A DNA stretch of 43,741 bases from RGIG8748 sp045646525 (GTDB lineage Bacteria; Bacillota; Clostridia; UMGS1810), in NCBI GenBank assembly GCA_045646525.1, contig JAZRKX010000042.1, positions 1-43,741 of the forward strand, written 5' to 3'. Positions within the stretch are counted from its first letter, which is position 1, and the number at the start of each line of letters is the position of its first letter. This document shows positions 9,095 through 17,983 of this stretch, piece after piece. The notes under the pieces are model-generated. The model made no database searches. It had not been told where the DNA came from and saw nothing but the letters and a program-made list of their open reading frames with translations. Both the position numbers and the translations under genes were made by a program.

Positions 9095-9187
9095 TGTTTT
9101 TATGAGAACAATATCACAGTTCTATCCGATGAAATATATGCAGAACTCACCTATAAGGGCAGACACACAAAGATTAAATATTTATAA
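9095..9187 (+). pseudogene. Remnant of a class I/II PLP aminotransferase
   Basis: A 30-codon open stretch without its own start reads CFYENNITVLSDEIYAELTY then KGRHTKI and stops at 9185. SDEIYAELTY followed by RH(T/V) is the PLP-binding segment of fold-type I aminotransferases of the aspartate/aromatic group. There the Asp contacts the pyridine nitrogen and the Tyr the phenolic oxygen of PLP. No aminotransferase sequence remains on either side, so only a core fragment survives. This is judged from motif recognition alone. Confidence 0.5.
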
Positions 9188-9264
9188 TGTGTGAGGTAAT
9201 AAATAAAGAAGTTCATGAGCATAGTATGCACACTAAAAAACTCAAAAAGTTAATGACAAATATA

Positions 9265-9304
9265 GGGCCTTGGGGAGATTTCCAAGGCTCTTGTTTTCTT
9301 TTTC
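9265..9304 (+). terminator. Rho-independent terminator before trmL
   Basis: GGGCCTTGG (9265-9273) pairs with CCAAGGCTC (9282-9290) across an 8-base loop, followed by TTGTTTTCTTTTTC. It would end transcription from the SLH-GH18 gene or the decayed region. The gene-free stretch 9070-9374 holds only the aminotransferase remnant, this terminator and the trmL promoter. Confidence 0.75.
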
Positions 9305-9333
9305 TTGATTTATCTGTATAAAAATGGTATAAT
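9305..9333 (+). promoter_or_regulatory. Promoter of trmL-degV
   Basis: TTGATT (9305-9310) and TATAAT (9328-9333) are separated by exactly 17 bases, directly after the terminator. Confidence 0.75.
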
Positions 9334-9374
9334 ATATGTAATACTGTGTACTGAAAGGAATTTTACAAAAAAAC

Positions 9375-9869
9375 ATGAGTTTTAATATTGTTATGGTAGA
9401 ACCGGAAATACCCCAAAACACCGGCAATGTGGCAAGAACCTGTGCAGTAACAGGTGCAAGACTGCACCTTGTAGGACCCATGGGCTTTACAATAGATGAC
9501 AAAAAGTTAAAACGCGCAGGACTTGACTACTGGCACACCCTGGATATAACAATGTACGATAACATAGACGAATTCTTTGACAAAAACAAAGACGGCAACT
9601 TTTACTTTGCATCCACAAAAAGTCTTAACCGATACTGTGATGTAGAATTTAAAGACGGCGACTACATACTTTTTGGCAAAGAAACAAAAGGTCTTGATGA
9701 GGCACTCTTAAAAGAAAACAAAGAAAAATGCATCCGCATACCAATGGGCAACAATATGAGAAGTCTAAATCTTTCTAACTCCGTTGCCATAATAATATAC
9801 GAAGCCTTACGGCAAAATGACTTTTTTGATTTGGAAACATCGGGAAGTCTTACAAAATTTGAATGGTAA
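9375..9869 (+). CDS. trmL: tRNA (cytidine/uridine-34-2'-O)-methyltransferase, SPOUT family
   Basis: 164 aa, the normal length for TrmL (YibK/CspR). The enzyme methylates the ribose of the wobble base of certain leucine tRNAs using S-adenosylmethionine. Visible motifs are the N-terminal EPEIPQNTGNVART, FGKETKGL in the middle, and the C-terminal knot PMGNNMRSLNLSNSVAIIIYE that binds SAM. The best ribosome site, AAAGGA, is rather far (15 bases) from the ATG, but no closer start fits. The stop is 17 bases before the start of the DegV gene, so the two form a small operon. Confidence 0.93.
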   Translation: MSFNIVMVEPEIPQNTGNVARTCAVTGARLHLVGPMGFTIDDKKLKRAGLDYWHTLDITMYDNIDEFFDKNKDGNFYFASTKSLNRYCDVEFKDGDYILFGKETKGLDEALLKENKEKCIRIPMGNNMRSLNLSNSVAIIIYEALRQNDFFDLETSGSLTKFEW

Positions 9870-9886
9870 AGAAAGGATTAAATGCT

Positions 9887-10741
9887 ATGAAGAAAATTAT
9901 TATAACTACCGATACAGCATCGGACATTACACTTGAAACTGCAGAAAAATACGGCATACACCTTATGCCGATTAATATAACCATAGACGGAAAATCATAC
10001 AAGGACAGATACGATATCACTCCCGAAGAGTTCTACGATATTCTTCCAAAATGCAATGAAATTCCCAAGACCTCGCAGATAACGGTATCTCAGCATATTG
10101 ATGAATTCAAGAAGTTCTCGGATGAATATACAATAATCCATATACCGATTTCCGCAAATGCAAGCGGCACATATCAGAGTGCGTGCCTTGCCGCAAATGA
10201 AATAAAAGATGAAAATCCTGATGCGGATATAACCGTTGTAGACCCCTCAAGCTTTTCCTACGGCTACGGATACTATGCCATAGAAGCCGCAAAAATGGCA
10301 AATGACGGAAAAACCAAGGAAGAAATTATTTCTTACCTTGAGGATGGCTTTAGCAAAACAAAAATCTTCTTTGCCCCCGATACACTTGATTACCTTAAAA
10401 AAGGCGGCAGAATAAGTTCAAAGGCAAAGATTATTGCAGATGTACTCGATATTACCCCTATCCTCTCCATAGAAGAAGGTCTTGTAATGAGTAAGGACAA
10501 GGTAAGAGGAAGAAAAAAGGTGATGGGCAAAATAGCCGACATGGTAAACGATGCCATGGACAAAGATACCGACCAACCTTTTGTAATAATGCACGCTCTC
10601 GACAGCGAAAAGGCAGAAAAATTCAGAGATATACTTATAGAAAAAACAGGCAAAACCAACTTTGTAATCGAAGTTTTGGGACCCACAATAGGCATACACG
10701 CAGGCCCAGGTGCATTTGGTGTAATTTTTAGGGGAAAATAA
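9887..10741 (+). CDS. DegV family fatty-acid-binding protein
   Basis: 284 aa from ATG 9887. I chose this start because AAAGGA sits at the right distance and the frame begins MKKIIITTDTASDIT, the usual DegV start. An ATG at 9863 has no ribosome site. The EDD/DegV fold is shown by SDIT near the N-terminus, PKTSQITVSQ, HIPISANASGTYQSA and the C-terminal IGIHAGPGAFGVIF. Family members such as FakB hold an activated fatty acid for phosphorylation by FakA, which is not in this window. The ligand and physiological role cannot be told from sequence. Confidence 0.92.
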   Translation: MKKIIITTDTASDITLETAEKYGIHLMPINITIDGKSYKDRYDITPEEFYDILPKCNEIPKTSQITVSQHIDEFKKFSDEYTIIHIPISANASGTYQSACLAANEIKDENPDADITVVDPSSFSYGYGYYAIEAAKMANDGKTKEEIISYLEDGFSKTKIFFAPDTLDYLKKGGRISSKAKIIADVLDITPILSIEEGLVMSKDKVRGRKKVMGKIADMVNDAMDKDTDQPFVIMHALDSEKAEKFRDILIEKTGKTNFVIEVLGPTIGIHAGPGAFGVIFRGK

Positions 10742-10813
10742 TTGTAATTTAGCACAATTTTGGGGATAACTTAGGGTTTATATTATGCATAGAGTAAAAT
10801 TTACAAAAACTCC

Positions 10814-10842
10814 TTGCAATCAGAACCAAAATAATATAAAAT
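10814..10842 (+). promoter_or_regulatory. Candidate promoter of the pgk-tpiA-gpmI operon
   Basis: TTGCAA (10814-10819) and TAAAAT (10837-10842) are spaced by 17 bases in the 138-base gap after the DegV gene. The overlapping TATAAA at 10835 is an alternative -10. Confidence 0.5.
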
Positions 10843-10879
10843 ATTATATGTCGATTATTATTTTTAGAGGTGAATATAC

Positions 10880-12073
10880 ATGAACAAAAAATCTATCGAA
10901 GACATCCAGGTACAAGGCAAAAAAGTATTGGTAAGATGCGACTTTAATGTTCCTCTTGACGAGAACAGAAACATCACAGACGAAACAAGAATAGACGGCG
11001 CTCTTCCCACAATCAAGTATCTTATTGAAAACGGCGCAAAGGTTATCCTTTGCTCACACATGGGCAAGCCCAAGGGCGAACCCAAGCCCGAGCTTTCTCT
11101 TGCTCCTGTAGCAAAGAAGCTTTCCGAAAAGCTTGGTAAGGAAGTTATTTTCGCTGCAGATAGCAATGTTGTAGGCGAAAACGCAAAGAAAGCTGTAGCC
11201 GAAATGGCAGAGGGCGATGTAGTTCTTCTTGAAAACACAAGATACAGAGCAGAAGAAACAAAGAATGTAGATGCATTCAGCGAAGAACTTGCTTCTCTTG
11301 CAGATGTATTTGTAAACGATGCTTTCGGTACTGCACACAGAGCACACTGCTCCAATGTGGGTGTTACAAAGTATCTTGATACTGCAGCTTGCGGTTACCT
11401 TATTGAAAAGGAAATCGAATTCCTCGGCAATGCCGTAAATAACCCCGTAAGACCTTGCGTAGCTATACTTGGCGGTTCCAAGGTTTCTTCCAAGATTTCC
11501 GTAATAAACAACCTCCTTGAAAAGGTAGATACCTTAATCATCGGCGGCGGTATGGCTTACACATTTATGAAAGCTCTCGGCGAAGAAGTAGGTAATTCTC
11601 TCCTCGAAGCTGACTACCTTGACTACGCTAAGGAAATGATGGAAAAGGCAGAAGCTAAAGGCGTTAAGCTCTTAATCCCCGTAGATACAGTTGTAGCTCA
11701 GGAATTCTCCAACGATGCCGCTCACAAGACAGTAGGCAGAGGTGAAATCGAAGCAGGCTGGGAAGGTCTTGACATAGGCGAAAAGACAATCGCTCTTTAT
11801 GTAGATGCAATCAAGGATGCAAAGACAGTTGTATGGAACGGACCTATGGGCGTATTTGAAATGCCTACTTTTGCAAAGGGTACAAATGCTATAGCAAAGG
11901 CTCTTTCCGAAATAGATGCTACTACAATCATCGGCGGCGGCGACAGCGTTGCTGCTGTCAATCAGGCAGGACTTGGCGACAAGATGAGCCACATTTCCAC
12001 AGGCGGCGGCGCTTCTCTCGAATTCTTAGAGGGTAAGGACCTCCCCGGTATCGTAGCACTCAACGATAAATAA
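10880..12073 (+). CDS. pgk: Phosphoglycerate kinase
   Basis: 397 aa, full length. The enzyme transfers phosphate from 1,3-bisphosphoglycerate to ADP in cytoplasmic glycolysis. Diagnostic segments are VLVRCDFNVPLDEN (substrate loop), SHMGKPKGE, FVNDAFGTAHR, AILGGSKVSSKI at the start of the nucleotide domain and the ending IGGGDSVAAV...STGGGASLEFLEGK. RBS AGAGGTG precedes the ATG. It is the first gene of a compact lower-glycolysis operon. The gap gene that often precedes pgk in Firmicutes is absent here. Codon use is strongly biased (AAG, CTT), fitting high expression. Confidence 0.98.
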   Translation: MNKKSIEDIQVQGKKVLVRCDFNVPLDENRNITDETRIDGALPTIKYLIENGAKVILCSHMGKPKGEPKPELSLAPVAKKLSEKLGKEVIFAADSNVVGENAKKAVAEMAEGDVVLLENTRYRAEETKNVDAFSEELASLADVFVNDAFGTAHRAHCSNVGVTKYLDTAACGYLIEKEIEFLGNAVNNPVRPCVAILGGSKVSSKISVINNLLEKVDTLIIGGGMAYTFMKALGEEVGNSLLEADYLDYAKEMMEKAEAKGVKLLIPVDTVVAQEFSNDAAHKTVGRGEIEAGWEGLDIGEKTIALYVDAIKDAKTVVWNGPMGVFEMPTFAKGTNAIAKALSEIDATTIIGGGDSVAAVNQAGLGDKMSHISTGGGASLEFLEGKDLPGIVALNDK

Positions 12074-12090
12074 ATTCAATCGTATTCATT

Positions 12091-12111
12091 CGGGGGAGAA
12101 GCACTCCCCCG
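12091..12111 (+). terminator. Hairpin in the pgk-tpiA gap
   Basis: CGGGGGAG and CTCCCCCG form a perfect 8-bp stem with a 5-base loop, followed only by TTTGTTG. The weak T-tract suggests partial termination or an mRNA-stabilising end rather than full separation of pgk from tpiA. Confidence 0.45.
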
Positions 12112-12163
12112 TTTGTTGTGAATATATAACGAAAAATTTTACACATGAAAGGATGTAAATATT

Positions 12164-12910
12164 ATGAGACAGACAGTAGTTGCAGGAAACTGGAAAATGA
12201 ACAAAACCCCCGCCCAGACAACTGAGCTTATAAATGAGCTTAAGCCTCTTGTTGCAGGCAGCGCAAATAAGTGTATAGTATGTGTACCCTACACAAACCT
12301 TGCAAACGCTCTCGAAGCTACCAAAGGAAGCAATATCGAAGTTGGTGCACAGAACATGTACTTTGAAGAGAGCGGCGCTTATACAGGCGAAATCGCTCCC
12401 TCCATGCTCACAGAGATGGGTGTTAAGTATGTAATAATCGGTCACTCCGAAAGAAGACAGTACTTCAACGAAACAGACGAAACAGTAAACAAAAAGGTTA
12501 TAAAAGCATTTGAGCACAACCTTATTCCGATAATCTGCGTTGGTGAATCCTTAGAGCAGAGAGAACAGGGCATCACATTTGAGCTTGTAGCTCTCCAGAC
12601 AAAGATTGCTCTTCTCGGACTTACTGAGGAGCAGGTTAAAAAGTGCATAATTGCATACGAACCCATCTGGGCTATCGGCACAGGCAAAACCGCTACAAGC
12701 GAACAGGCTGAAGAGGTTTGTGCGAAAATCAGAGAAACAGTTGCTTCCGTATACGGAAATGCTGCCGCAGAAGAAATCATAATCCAGTACGGCGGAAGTG
12801 TAAATGCTTCCAACTCCAAAGAACTCTTTGGAAAAGAAAACATTGACGGCGGTCTTGTAGGCGGTGCCAGCCTTAAGGCAAATGACTTCTCTGTAATTGT
12901 AAACAGCTGA
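12164..12910 (+). CDS. tpiA: Triose-phosphate isomerase
   Basis: 248 aa, the usual length. It interconverts dihydroxyacetone phosphate and glyceraldehyde-3-phosphate. Visible are AGNWKMNKT (active-site Lys), IIGHSERR (catalytic His), AYEPIWAIGTGKTA (catalytic Glu and flexible loop 6) and YGGSVNA with GGLVGGASL (phosphate binding). RBS AAAGGATG lies 8 bases before the ATG. The stop is 13 bases before the chosen gpmI start. Confidence 0.98.
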   Translation: MRQTVVAGNWKMNKTPAQTTELINELKPLVAGSANKCIVCVPYTNLANALEATKGSNIEVGAQNMYFEESGAYTGEIAPSMLTEMGVKYVIIGHSERRQYFNETDETVNKKVIKAFEHNLIPIICVGESLEQREQGITFELVALQTKIALLGLTEEQVKKCIIAYEPIWAIGTGKTATSEQAEEVCAKIRETVASVYGNAAAEEIIIQYGGSVNASNSKELFGKENIDGGLVGGASLKANDFSVIVNS

Positions 12911-12923
12911 AAGGATGAAAACA

Positions 12924-14453
12924 ATGAGTAAAAGACCTGTAGTTTTAGCAATACTCGACGGCTACGGACTTAGCGACATAAAAGAGGGTAATGCAGTTTA
13001 CACAGCTTCCACTCCTAATCTTGACAGACTTAAAACCGCATACCCCACCGCTAAAATAAACGCAAGCGGTATGGATGTAGGTCTTCCCGACGGTCAGATG
13101 GGTAACTCTGAGGTAGGTCATACCAACATAGGTGCAGGAAGAATAGTGTATCAGGAGCTTACAAGAATAACCAAGGCTATAGATGACGGTGACTTCTTTG
13201 AGAACGAAGAATTTGTTGCCGCTTGCAAAAATTGCAAGGACAATGACTCCTCGCTTCATGTTATGGGTCTTCTGTCCGACGGCGGTGTGCACTCACATAT
13301 AGGACACATTACCGCGCTTGCAGAGCTTGCAAAAAGACACGGACTTACAAAAGTATACTTCCACTGCTTTTTGGACGGCAGAGATGTATCCCCCACCAGC
13401 GGTGCGGACTTTATAAAGGATTTGTATAACAAGCTTAATGAAATAGGTGTAGGTAAGATTGCTACAGTATCAGGAAGATACTATGCAATGGACAGAGACA
13501 ACAGATGGGAAAGAGTTGTAAAAGCATATGATGCCATGGTAAAAGGCATTGGCGAAGAATGCACCTGCCCCTACGATGCGGTTAAGGCTTCATACGAAAA
13601 GGAAGTTACAGACGAGTTTGTAATTCCTACCGTAGTAGTAAGAGATGGTAAGCCTACAGCTACAATAGGCGAAAATGACAGTATCATCTTTGCAAACTTC
13701 CGCCCCGACAGAGCAAGAGAAATTACAAGAACACTTGTTGACCCCGAATTTGACGGTTTCGAAAGAGAGTTCTTTGGCACCTATTATGTAACCATGACAC
13801 AGTACGATGCAAGCATGCCCAATGTGCATGTAGCATTCAGACCTCAGACACTTGTAAACACTCTGGGCGAATATGTATCCTCAAAGGGATTAAAGCAGCT
13901 TAGAATTGCCGAAACAGAAAAGTATGCTCATGTTACTTTCTTCTTCAACGGCGGTGTGGAAAAGGTGTACGAGGGCGAAGACAGAATTCTCGTGGCATCA
14001 CCAAAGGTCGCAACATATGATATGCAGCCTGAAATGAGCGCATATGAAGTTACAGACAAGATGCTCGAAGCTCTCGATTCCGACAAGTATGACCTTGTTA
14101 TATTGAACTATGCCAACTGCGACATGGTAGGTCATACAGGCGTTATGGAAGCTGCTGTAAAAGCCGTTGAAGCTGTAGATGAATGCATAGGCAAGGTTGC
14201 CGATAAGGTAGTATCCATGGGCGGTGCTATCCTTATAACTGCAGACCACGGAAATGCAGAACAGATGATAGACCCCGATGACGGAAGCGTGTTTACTGCA
14301 CACTCCACAAACATCGTTCCTCTTATTGCGGCAGGTATCGGAGAGGTTAAACTCTCGGACGGAAGACTTGCTGACCTTGCTCCCACTCTTATAGATATAA
14401 TGGAGCTTGAAGTACCCTCCGAAATGACAGGAAAAAGTCTTATACAAAAATAA
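12924..14453 (+). CDS. gpmI: 2,3-bisphosphoglycerate-independent phosphoglycerate mutase
   Basis: 509 aa. It converts 3- to 2-phosphoglycerate with two Mn ions in an alkaline-phosphatase fold. Seen are the metal-binding LAILDGYGLS, GNSEVGHTNIGAGR (the Ser that carries the phospho-intermediate), FLDGRDVSPTSG, FANFRPDRAREI and the C-terminal ITADHGNAEQM with TAHSTNIVP. I chose ATG 12924 because AAAGGA is 8 bases upstream. An in-frame ATG at 12915 overlaps the ribosome site. This is the last gene of the operon and is followed by a strong terminator. Confidence 0.97.
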   Translation: MSKRPVVLAILDGYGLSDIKEGNAVYTASTPNLDRLKTAYPTAKINASGMDVGLPDGQMGNSEVGHTNIGAGRIVYQELTRITKAIDDGDFFENEEFVAACKNCKDNDSSLHVMGLLSDGGVHSHIGHITALAELAKRHGLTKVYFHCFLDGRDVSPTSGADFIKDLYNKLNEIGVGKIATVSGRYYAMDRDNRWERVVKAYDAMVKGIGEECTCPYDAVKASYEKEVTDEFVIPTVVVRDGKPTATIGENDSIIFANFRPDRAREITRTLVDPEFDGFEREFFGTYYVTMTQYDASMPNVHVAFRPQTLVNTLGEYVSSKGLKQLRIAETEKYAHVTFFFNGGVEKVYEGEDRILVASPKVATYDMQPEMSAYEVTDKMLEALDSDKYDLVILNYANCDMVGHTGVMEAAVKAVEAVDECIGKVADKVVSMGGAILITADHGNAEQMIDPDDGSVFTAHSTNIVPLIAAGIGEVKLSDGRLADLAPTLIDIMELEVPSEMTGKSLIQK

Positions 14454-14460
14454 TCATTAA

Positions 14461-14494
14461 AATAAGGGTTGCATAAGCAACCCTTATTTTTTAT
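14461..14494. terminator. Bidirectional terminator between gpmI and the AraC/glycosidase operon
   Basis: AATAAGGGTTGC pairs with GCAACCCTTATT around an ATAA loop. T-runs appear on both strands, so it serves the converging transcripts. Confidence 0.88.
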
Positions 14495-16241
14495 TCCTCA
14501 ATATCCCGCAGTACACAATCAAATCCTACATTTCCGCCGTAACCGATTAAATCCATCGGTTTATCTTCTTTTATATAGAGTGTGGGGCAACAGTCTTTCG
14601 TATCGTAAAGTTTCTGCCACTTAGTCCAAAGATTTTGATATTCTTCTTCATACTGTTCGTGTTTACCGTCTTTTAAAAGCTTGGAAATACATATATTGTA
14701 CATCCTGTCTATTATGGCAAAAAGATAATAACCGTATTTTGCAGTAGTTACTATATATTCCTTGGATTTAACACTTTCATCAAGGCTTTGGGCAATAGCT
14801 ACGATTTCTTCCCATATCCTTACACATTCACTCTTTTCGGAAATTATCGCCTTGTAGCTCCCATCTCCTACAGCATTTCGCACATCTGTAAGGAAACGCT
14901 TATAGTTCATATTCTGGTCGCGAATCCACCAGCAATCTATATAGCAATCCTTGTGATAGCTTCTGCCAAGAAGCACCCCGCGGGAAGAAAGAACACAGAG
15001 CTTATAAAAATTTTCGCTGTCTTCTTCTGTCATACCGAGTATTTTTCGTGCATACTGCTTCACATAGAATTTATCTGTTTTGGAAGTATCCTTTGCCCAT
15101 GATGTCATAACATATGCATTAAGGTCACACCAAAGTTCGCTTCCGTTTGTCACCGTTACTTCACCATTGATATCCTCGGGATATTTACAGCCCAAGGTGC
15201 CGTTTGTACCTGTAATATACGGTCCGTTCCAACCGCCTCCGCGAGACCAGGTCCATATGCCTTTTATAAGTGTGTTTTCTGTATTTATAACATCTCTTAA
15301 GCAAATTTTTTCGCTACCGGCAAAGTCGACAAGCTCTTCAAAGCCGTTTATAGCGCCTGCGCATACATAATTCGGATATGCTCCCTTGCCCTCATACTCT
15401 CTTGCGCATTGCACCTCAACCACCTGCTGATGCTTACCGATATTAAGCTGCTGATTGAAACGGGTATTGCGGTGAAAATCCCCTGCTGTATGCTTGATGC
15501 AAAAATAAAGATTTTTGTGAGGCTCTATGGTATCGGTTATTTTAAGATACGCATCGGCATTATCCTCGCTTCCCCACGAGCGATACATTATTTCCTTATC
15601 CTTTTCAACACACACCTTTTGTCGAAGATAATTTACAAGGTACTTATGATATTCTATGGCATCACCTATTATCGGTGTATTTCCCCTGAAAAGCGGCATT
15701 CTGTACTTTGGTCCCACATAGTTTTCGCCATATCTTATATAATAAGTCCGTCAAGCTCGGAAAACTCTGTAAACATCTCGTCAAAGAGGTAGTCCATTGC
15801 TTTTTTCGTAAACGGCTTGCAGATATCTATTTTACCATCCGTCAGGACATCATATTTTTCTACAAGGCTTGCAGGAAATGATATAATATCCATCATGAAA
15901 TAAACCTTGAGCCCTGCCCTCTTTGCATCCGAATACTTTGCCTTTATTTTTTGTTTCAGTGTCAATATTTCGTCGCGCTCTGTGCTCCCCTCGGGGAAGA
16001 TTTCCTTATCAAATCCGTCCCAGAGCAAAGCAAACTGTGCAGAATCCGAAAAGCAGAACACCTTGCCCTCTATCCCCCTGTCTAAAAGAAAATCAGGGTC
16101 TGTATAGCTACTTTCATATGGCAAAAGTCCCGGATTGTTATGTACCATGTCCATTGTAAAAAGGGTGTCTTTCATGGAAAAGGCATCCCCGTTTTTATCA
16201 TTCTGATTTATAAGACCTGTGCAATAGTTATTTAATGTCAT
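14491..16241 (-). pseudogene. Glycosidase-like protein interrupted by a frameshift
   Basis: Two adjacent frames, 16241-15735 (168 aa) and 15717-14491 (408 aa), read as one protein of about 582 aa if two bases are removed from the TATATAA tract near 15735-15741. The frame then runs DGLIIRYGENYVGPKYRMPL across the join instead of stopping at TAA. The protein looks like a TIM-barrel carbohydrate-active enzyme. Signals are DGLIIRYGE, IKHTAGDFHR, GKHQQVVEVQCAREYEGKG, IWTWSRGGGWNGPYITG, ELWCDLNAYV and CWWIRDQNM. I cannot assign a GH family; alpha-glucuronidase-like is possible. RBS AAAGGAGT lies before ATG 16241, 15 bases after the AraC stop. The break may be a real mutation, slippage at the TA repeat, or a sequencing error. 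Confidence 0.7.
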
Positions 16242-16256
16242 ATTATGTACTCCTTT

Positions 16257-17129
16257 TTATAAAATACTCTTTATGTACGCCATGGGCGACAACCCTGTGC
16301 AAGTCTTGAAGGCACGCGAAAATGTATGAATTGATGAATAACCCAGCATATCCGAAATTTGGCTTACGCTATAGTGCTTTTCTCTCAAAAGCTTTTTGGC
16401 TTCATGAATCCTTAAGGATGAATAATACTCCATAGGACTTTTGTCCGTACAGTCTCTGAAAATCCTGCACATCTGAGTTTTTCCTATAAGAAATATATCG
16501 CAAAGCTCCTTTAATGAAACATTGGAATACAGATTTTTCTTCATATACTCGCAGACAAGCTCGCATATAGAGTTATTTGCAATATCCCTCGACTGCTTTG
16601 TGGGCATAACCTTTGTAGTGATAGAGCTTCCGCTTCGTACAAGCTTAATAAGAAATTCGGTAAAATGGCAATTAAGAAGCTGCGAAGAGCCAAATACCTC
16701 CGACTTGAATGAAAGATTTTGCCTGTCGGTATAATCCGAGGGAACATTCCCCAAAGCATTTTTTGCTTCCTCCAAGAAAAGTGATAAAAGAAGTTTGGAG
16801 GTTTTATCGAGTGTAAAAGTCTTTCCGCTGAAAGTTTGCATAATATGACTATGGGTTGTAAACGAAACTACAAGCATGCTGTTTGCAACACGGCTGTCGG
16901 AAACATGGGCATGCGGCTCCATAGGCTCATGGAATATAACCTGCCCCTGCGAAAGTGTACATCCTACACCATTTGTAATGGCATTTACACTCCCGCTGTC
17001 TACATACACCATTTCCCAGAAGTCATGCTGCTCCGGCTCATGATTAAAATCCTTGGAAAATTCAAAGTAATATATGCTGTTAAAACCCTCTATAACGATA
17101 TCCTCGTTTACAGATTGCACTTCAAACAT
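16257..17129 (-). CDS. AraC-family transcriptional regulator
   Basis: 290 aa from ATG 17129. GGGGTG lies just upstream, and the frame begins MFEVQSV. A longer frame from 17192 has no ribosome site. The N-terminal cupin-like sensor includes HDFWEMVYVDSGS and HEPMEPHAHV. The C-terminal double helix-turn-helix (about the last 100 residues) includes VSLKELCDIFLIGKTQMCRIF and the signature SVSQISDMLGYSSIHTFSRA. Such proteins usually activate sugar-utilisation genes when the sensor binds a ligand. Likely targets are the glycosidase behind it and the divergent PIG-L/NagB-like operon. The shared 114-base region has a palindromic TATAAT zone without a good -35, which fits activator dependence. Confidence 0.9.
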   Translation of the reverse strand: MFEVQSVNEDIVIEGFNSIYYFEFSKDFNHEPEQHDFWEMVYVDSGSVNAITNGVGCTLSQGQVIFHEPMEPHAHVSDSRVANSMLVVSFTTHSHIMQTFSGKTFTLDKTSKLLLSLFLEEAKNALGNVPSDYTDRQNLSFKSEVFGSSQLLNCHFTEFLIKLVRSGSSITTKVMPTKQSRDIANNSICELVCEYMKKNLYSNVSLKELCDIFLIGKTQMCRIFRDCTDKSPMEYYSSLRIHEAKKLLREKHYSVSQISDMLGYSSIHTFSRAFKTCTGLSPMAYIKSIL

Positions 17130-17243
17130 AATACACCCCGCGAACAAAATGCTAAAAATTGAGTAATTGCTGCTAAATACATTTTGGTACACATATTATA
17201 TAATGTAATCAGCACAAAGTCAAGTTTTAAGGAGGTATTCATC

Positions 17244-17942
17244 ATGAATGTACTAGCAATCGGATGTCATCCCGATGATATCGAAATCTCCTGCTGCGGA
17301 ACACTTGCAAAATGTGTTAAGCGCGGAGACAAGGTAACTGTTTGTCATGTTGCCAACGGCAATATGGGTCATGAAATTATTGAGCCCGACGAATTAAGAG
17401 AGATAAGAGCTCAGGAAGCCAGAAACGCAGGCGCTCTTGCAGGAATTGAAGTTGTTACAATAGATGTAGGCGACCTTCTCCCCAATGGCTGCAGCGTAGA
17501 ACAGCGCGACAAAATCATAGCTCTTATTAAGAGAGTTCAACCCGACTTTATAATCACTCACAGCCCCAACGACTATATGCCCGACCACAGAGAAGTTTCC
17601 AAGCTTGTATTTGATGCTTCTTTTGCGGCAAGTGTACCCCACTACGGTGCAGAGGGTAAGGCTGCTGTTGTTCCGCTCTTCTACATGGACAACCTTGCAG
17701 GCATGAACTTTATACCTACAGAATATGTAGACATAACAGACGAAATCGACTTAAAGATACAGATGCTCGAATGTCATGAAAGCCAGATTAAGTGGATGCG
17801 CGACCATGACCACATTGACTTCCCCGAGTTTGTTCGTTCCTGTTCAAGAGTAAGAGGAATTCAGTGCAATGTTCAGTATGCCGAAGGATTCACTCAGGAG
17901 CTTGTATGGCCCAAGGTACTTCCCAAGAGATTACTTCCGTAA
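17244..17942 (+). CDS. PIG-L (LmbE-like) zinc deacetylase
   Basis: 232 aa from ATG 17244, preceded by AAGGAGG. The longer frame starting 60 bases earlier begins inside the promoter. The family removes N-acetyl groups from N-acetylglucosaminyl substrates. Metal motifs are GCHPDDIEISCCGTLAK (HPDD ligands) and HSPNDYMPDHREV (third His region). It is divergent from the AraC gene and 41 bases upstream of a NagB-like gene. That pairing suggests deacetylation followed by further processing of an amino sugar. The substrate is inferred, not shown. Confidence 0.9.
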   Translation: MNVLAIGCHPDDIEISCCGTLAKCVKRGDKVTVCHVANGNMGHEIIEPDELREIRAQEARNAGALAGIEVVTIDVGDLLPNGCSVEQRDKIIALIKRVQPDFIITHSPNDYMPDHREVSKLVFDASFAASVPHYGAEGKAAVVPLFYMDNLAGMNFIPTEYVDITDEIDLKIQMLECHESQIKWMRDHDHIDFPEFVRSCSRVRGIQCNVQYAEGFTQELVWPKVLPKRLLP

Positions 17943-17983
17943 GTTATTTAACTTAATATATAATTTGAAAGGAGATTTACAAA

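Noticed and set aside
12091..12111. Strong terminator separating pgk from tpiA
   Set aside because: Stem is good but the T-tract is poor; the genes are a standard operon, so at most partial termination.
12923..14453. Antisense frames in the gpmI and pgk genes as real genes
   Set aside because: Long antisense frames are common in codon-biased glycolytic genes and show no family motifs.
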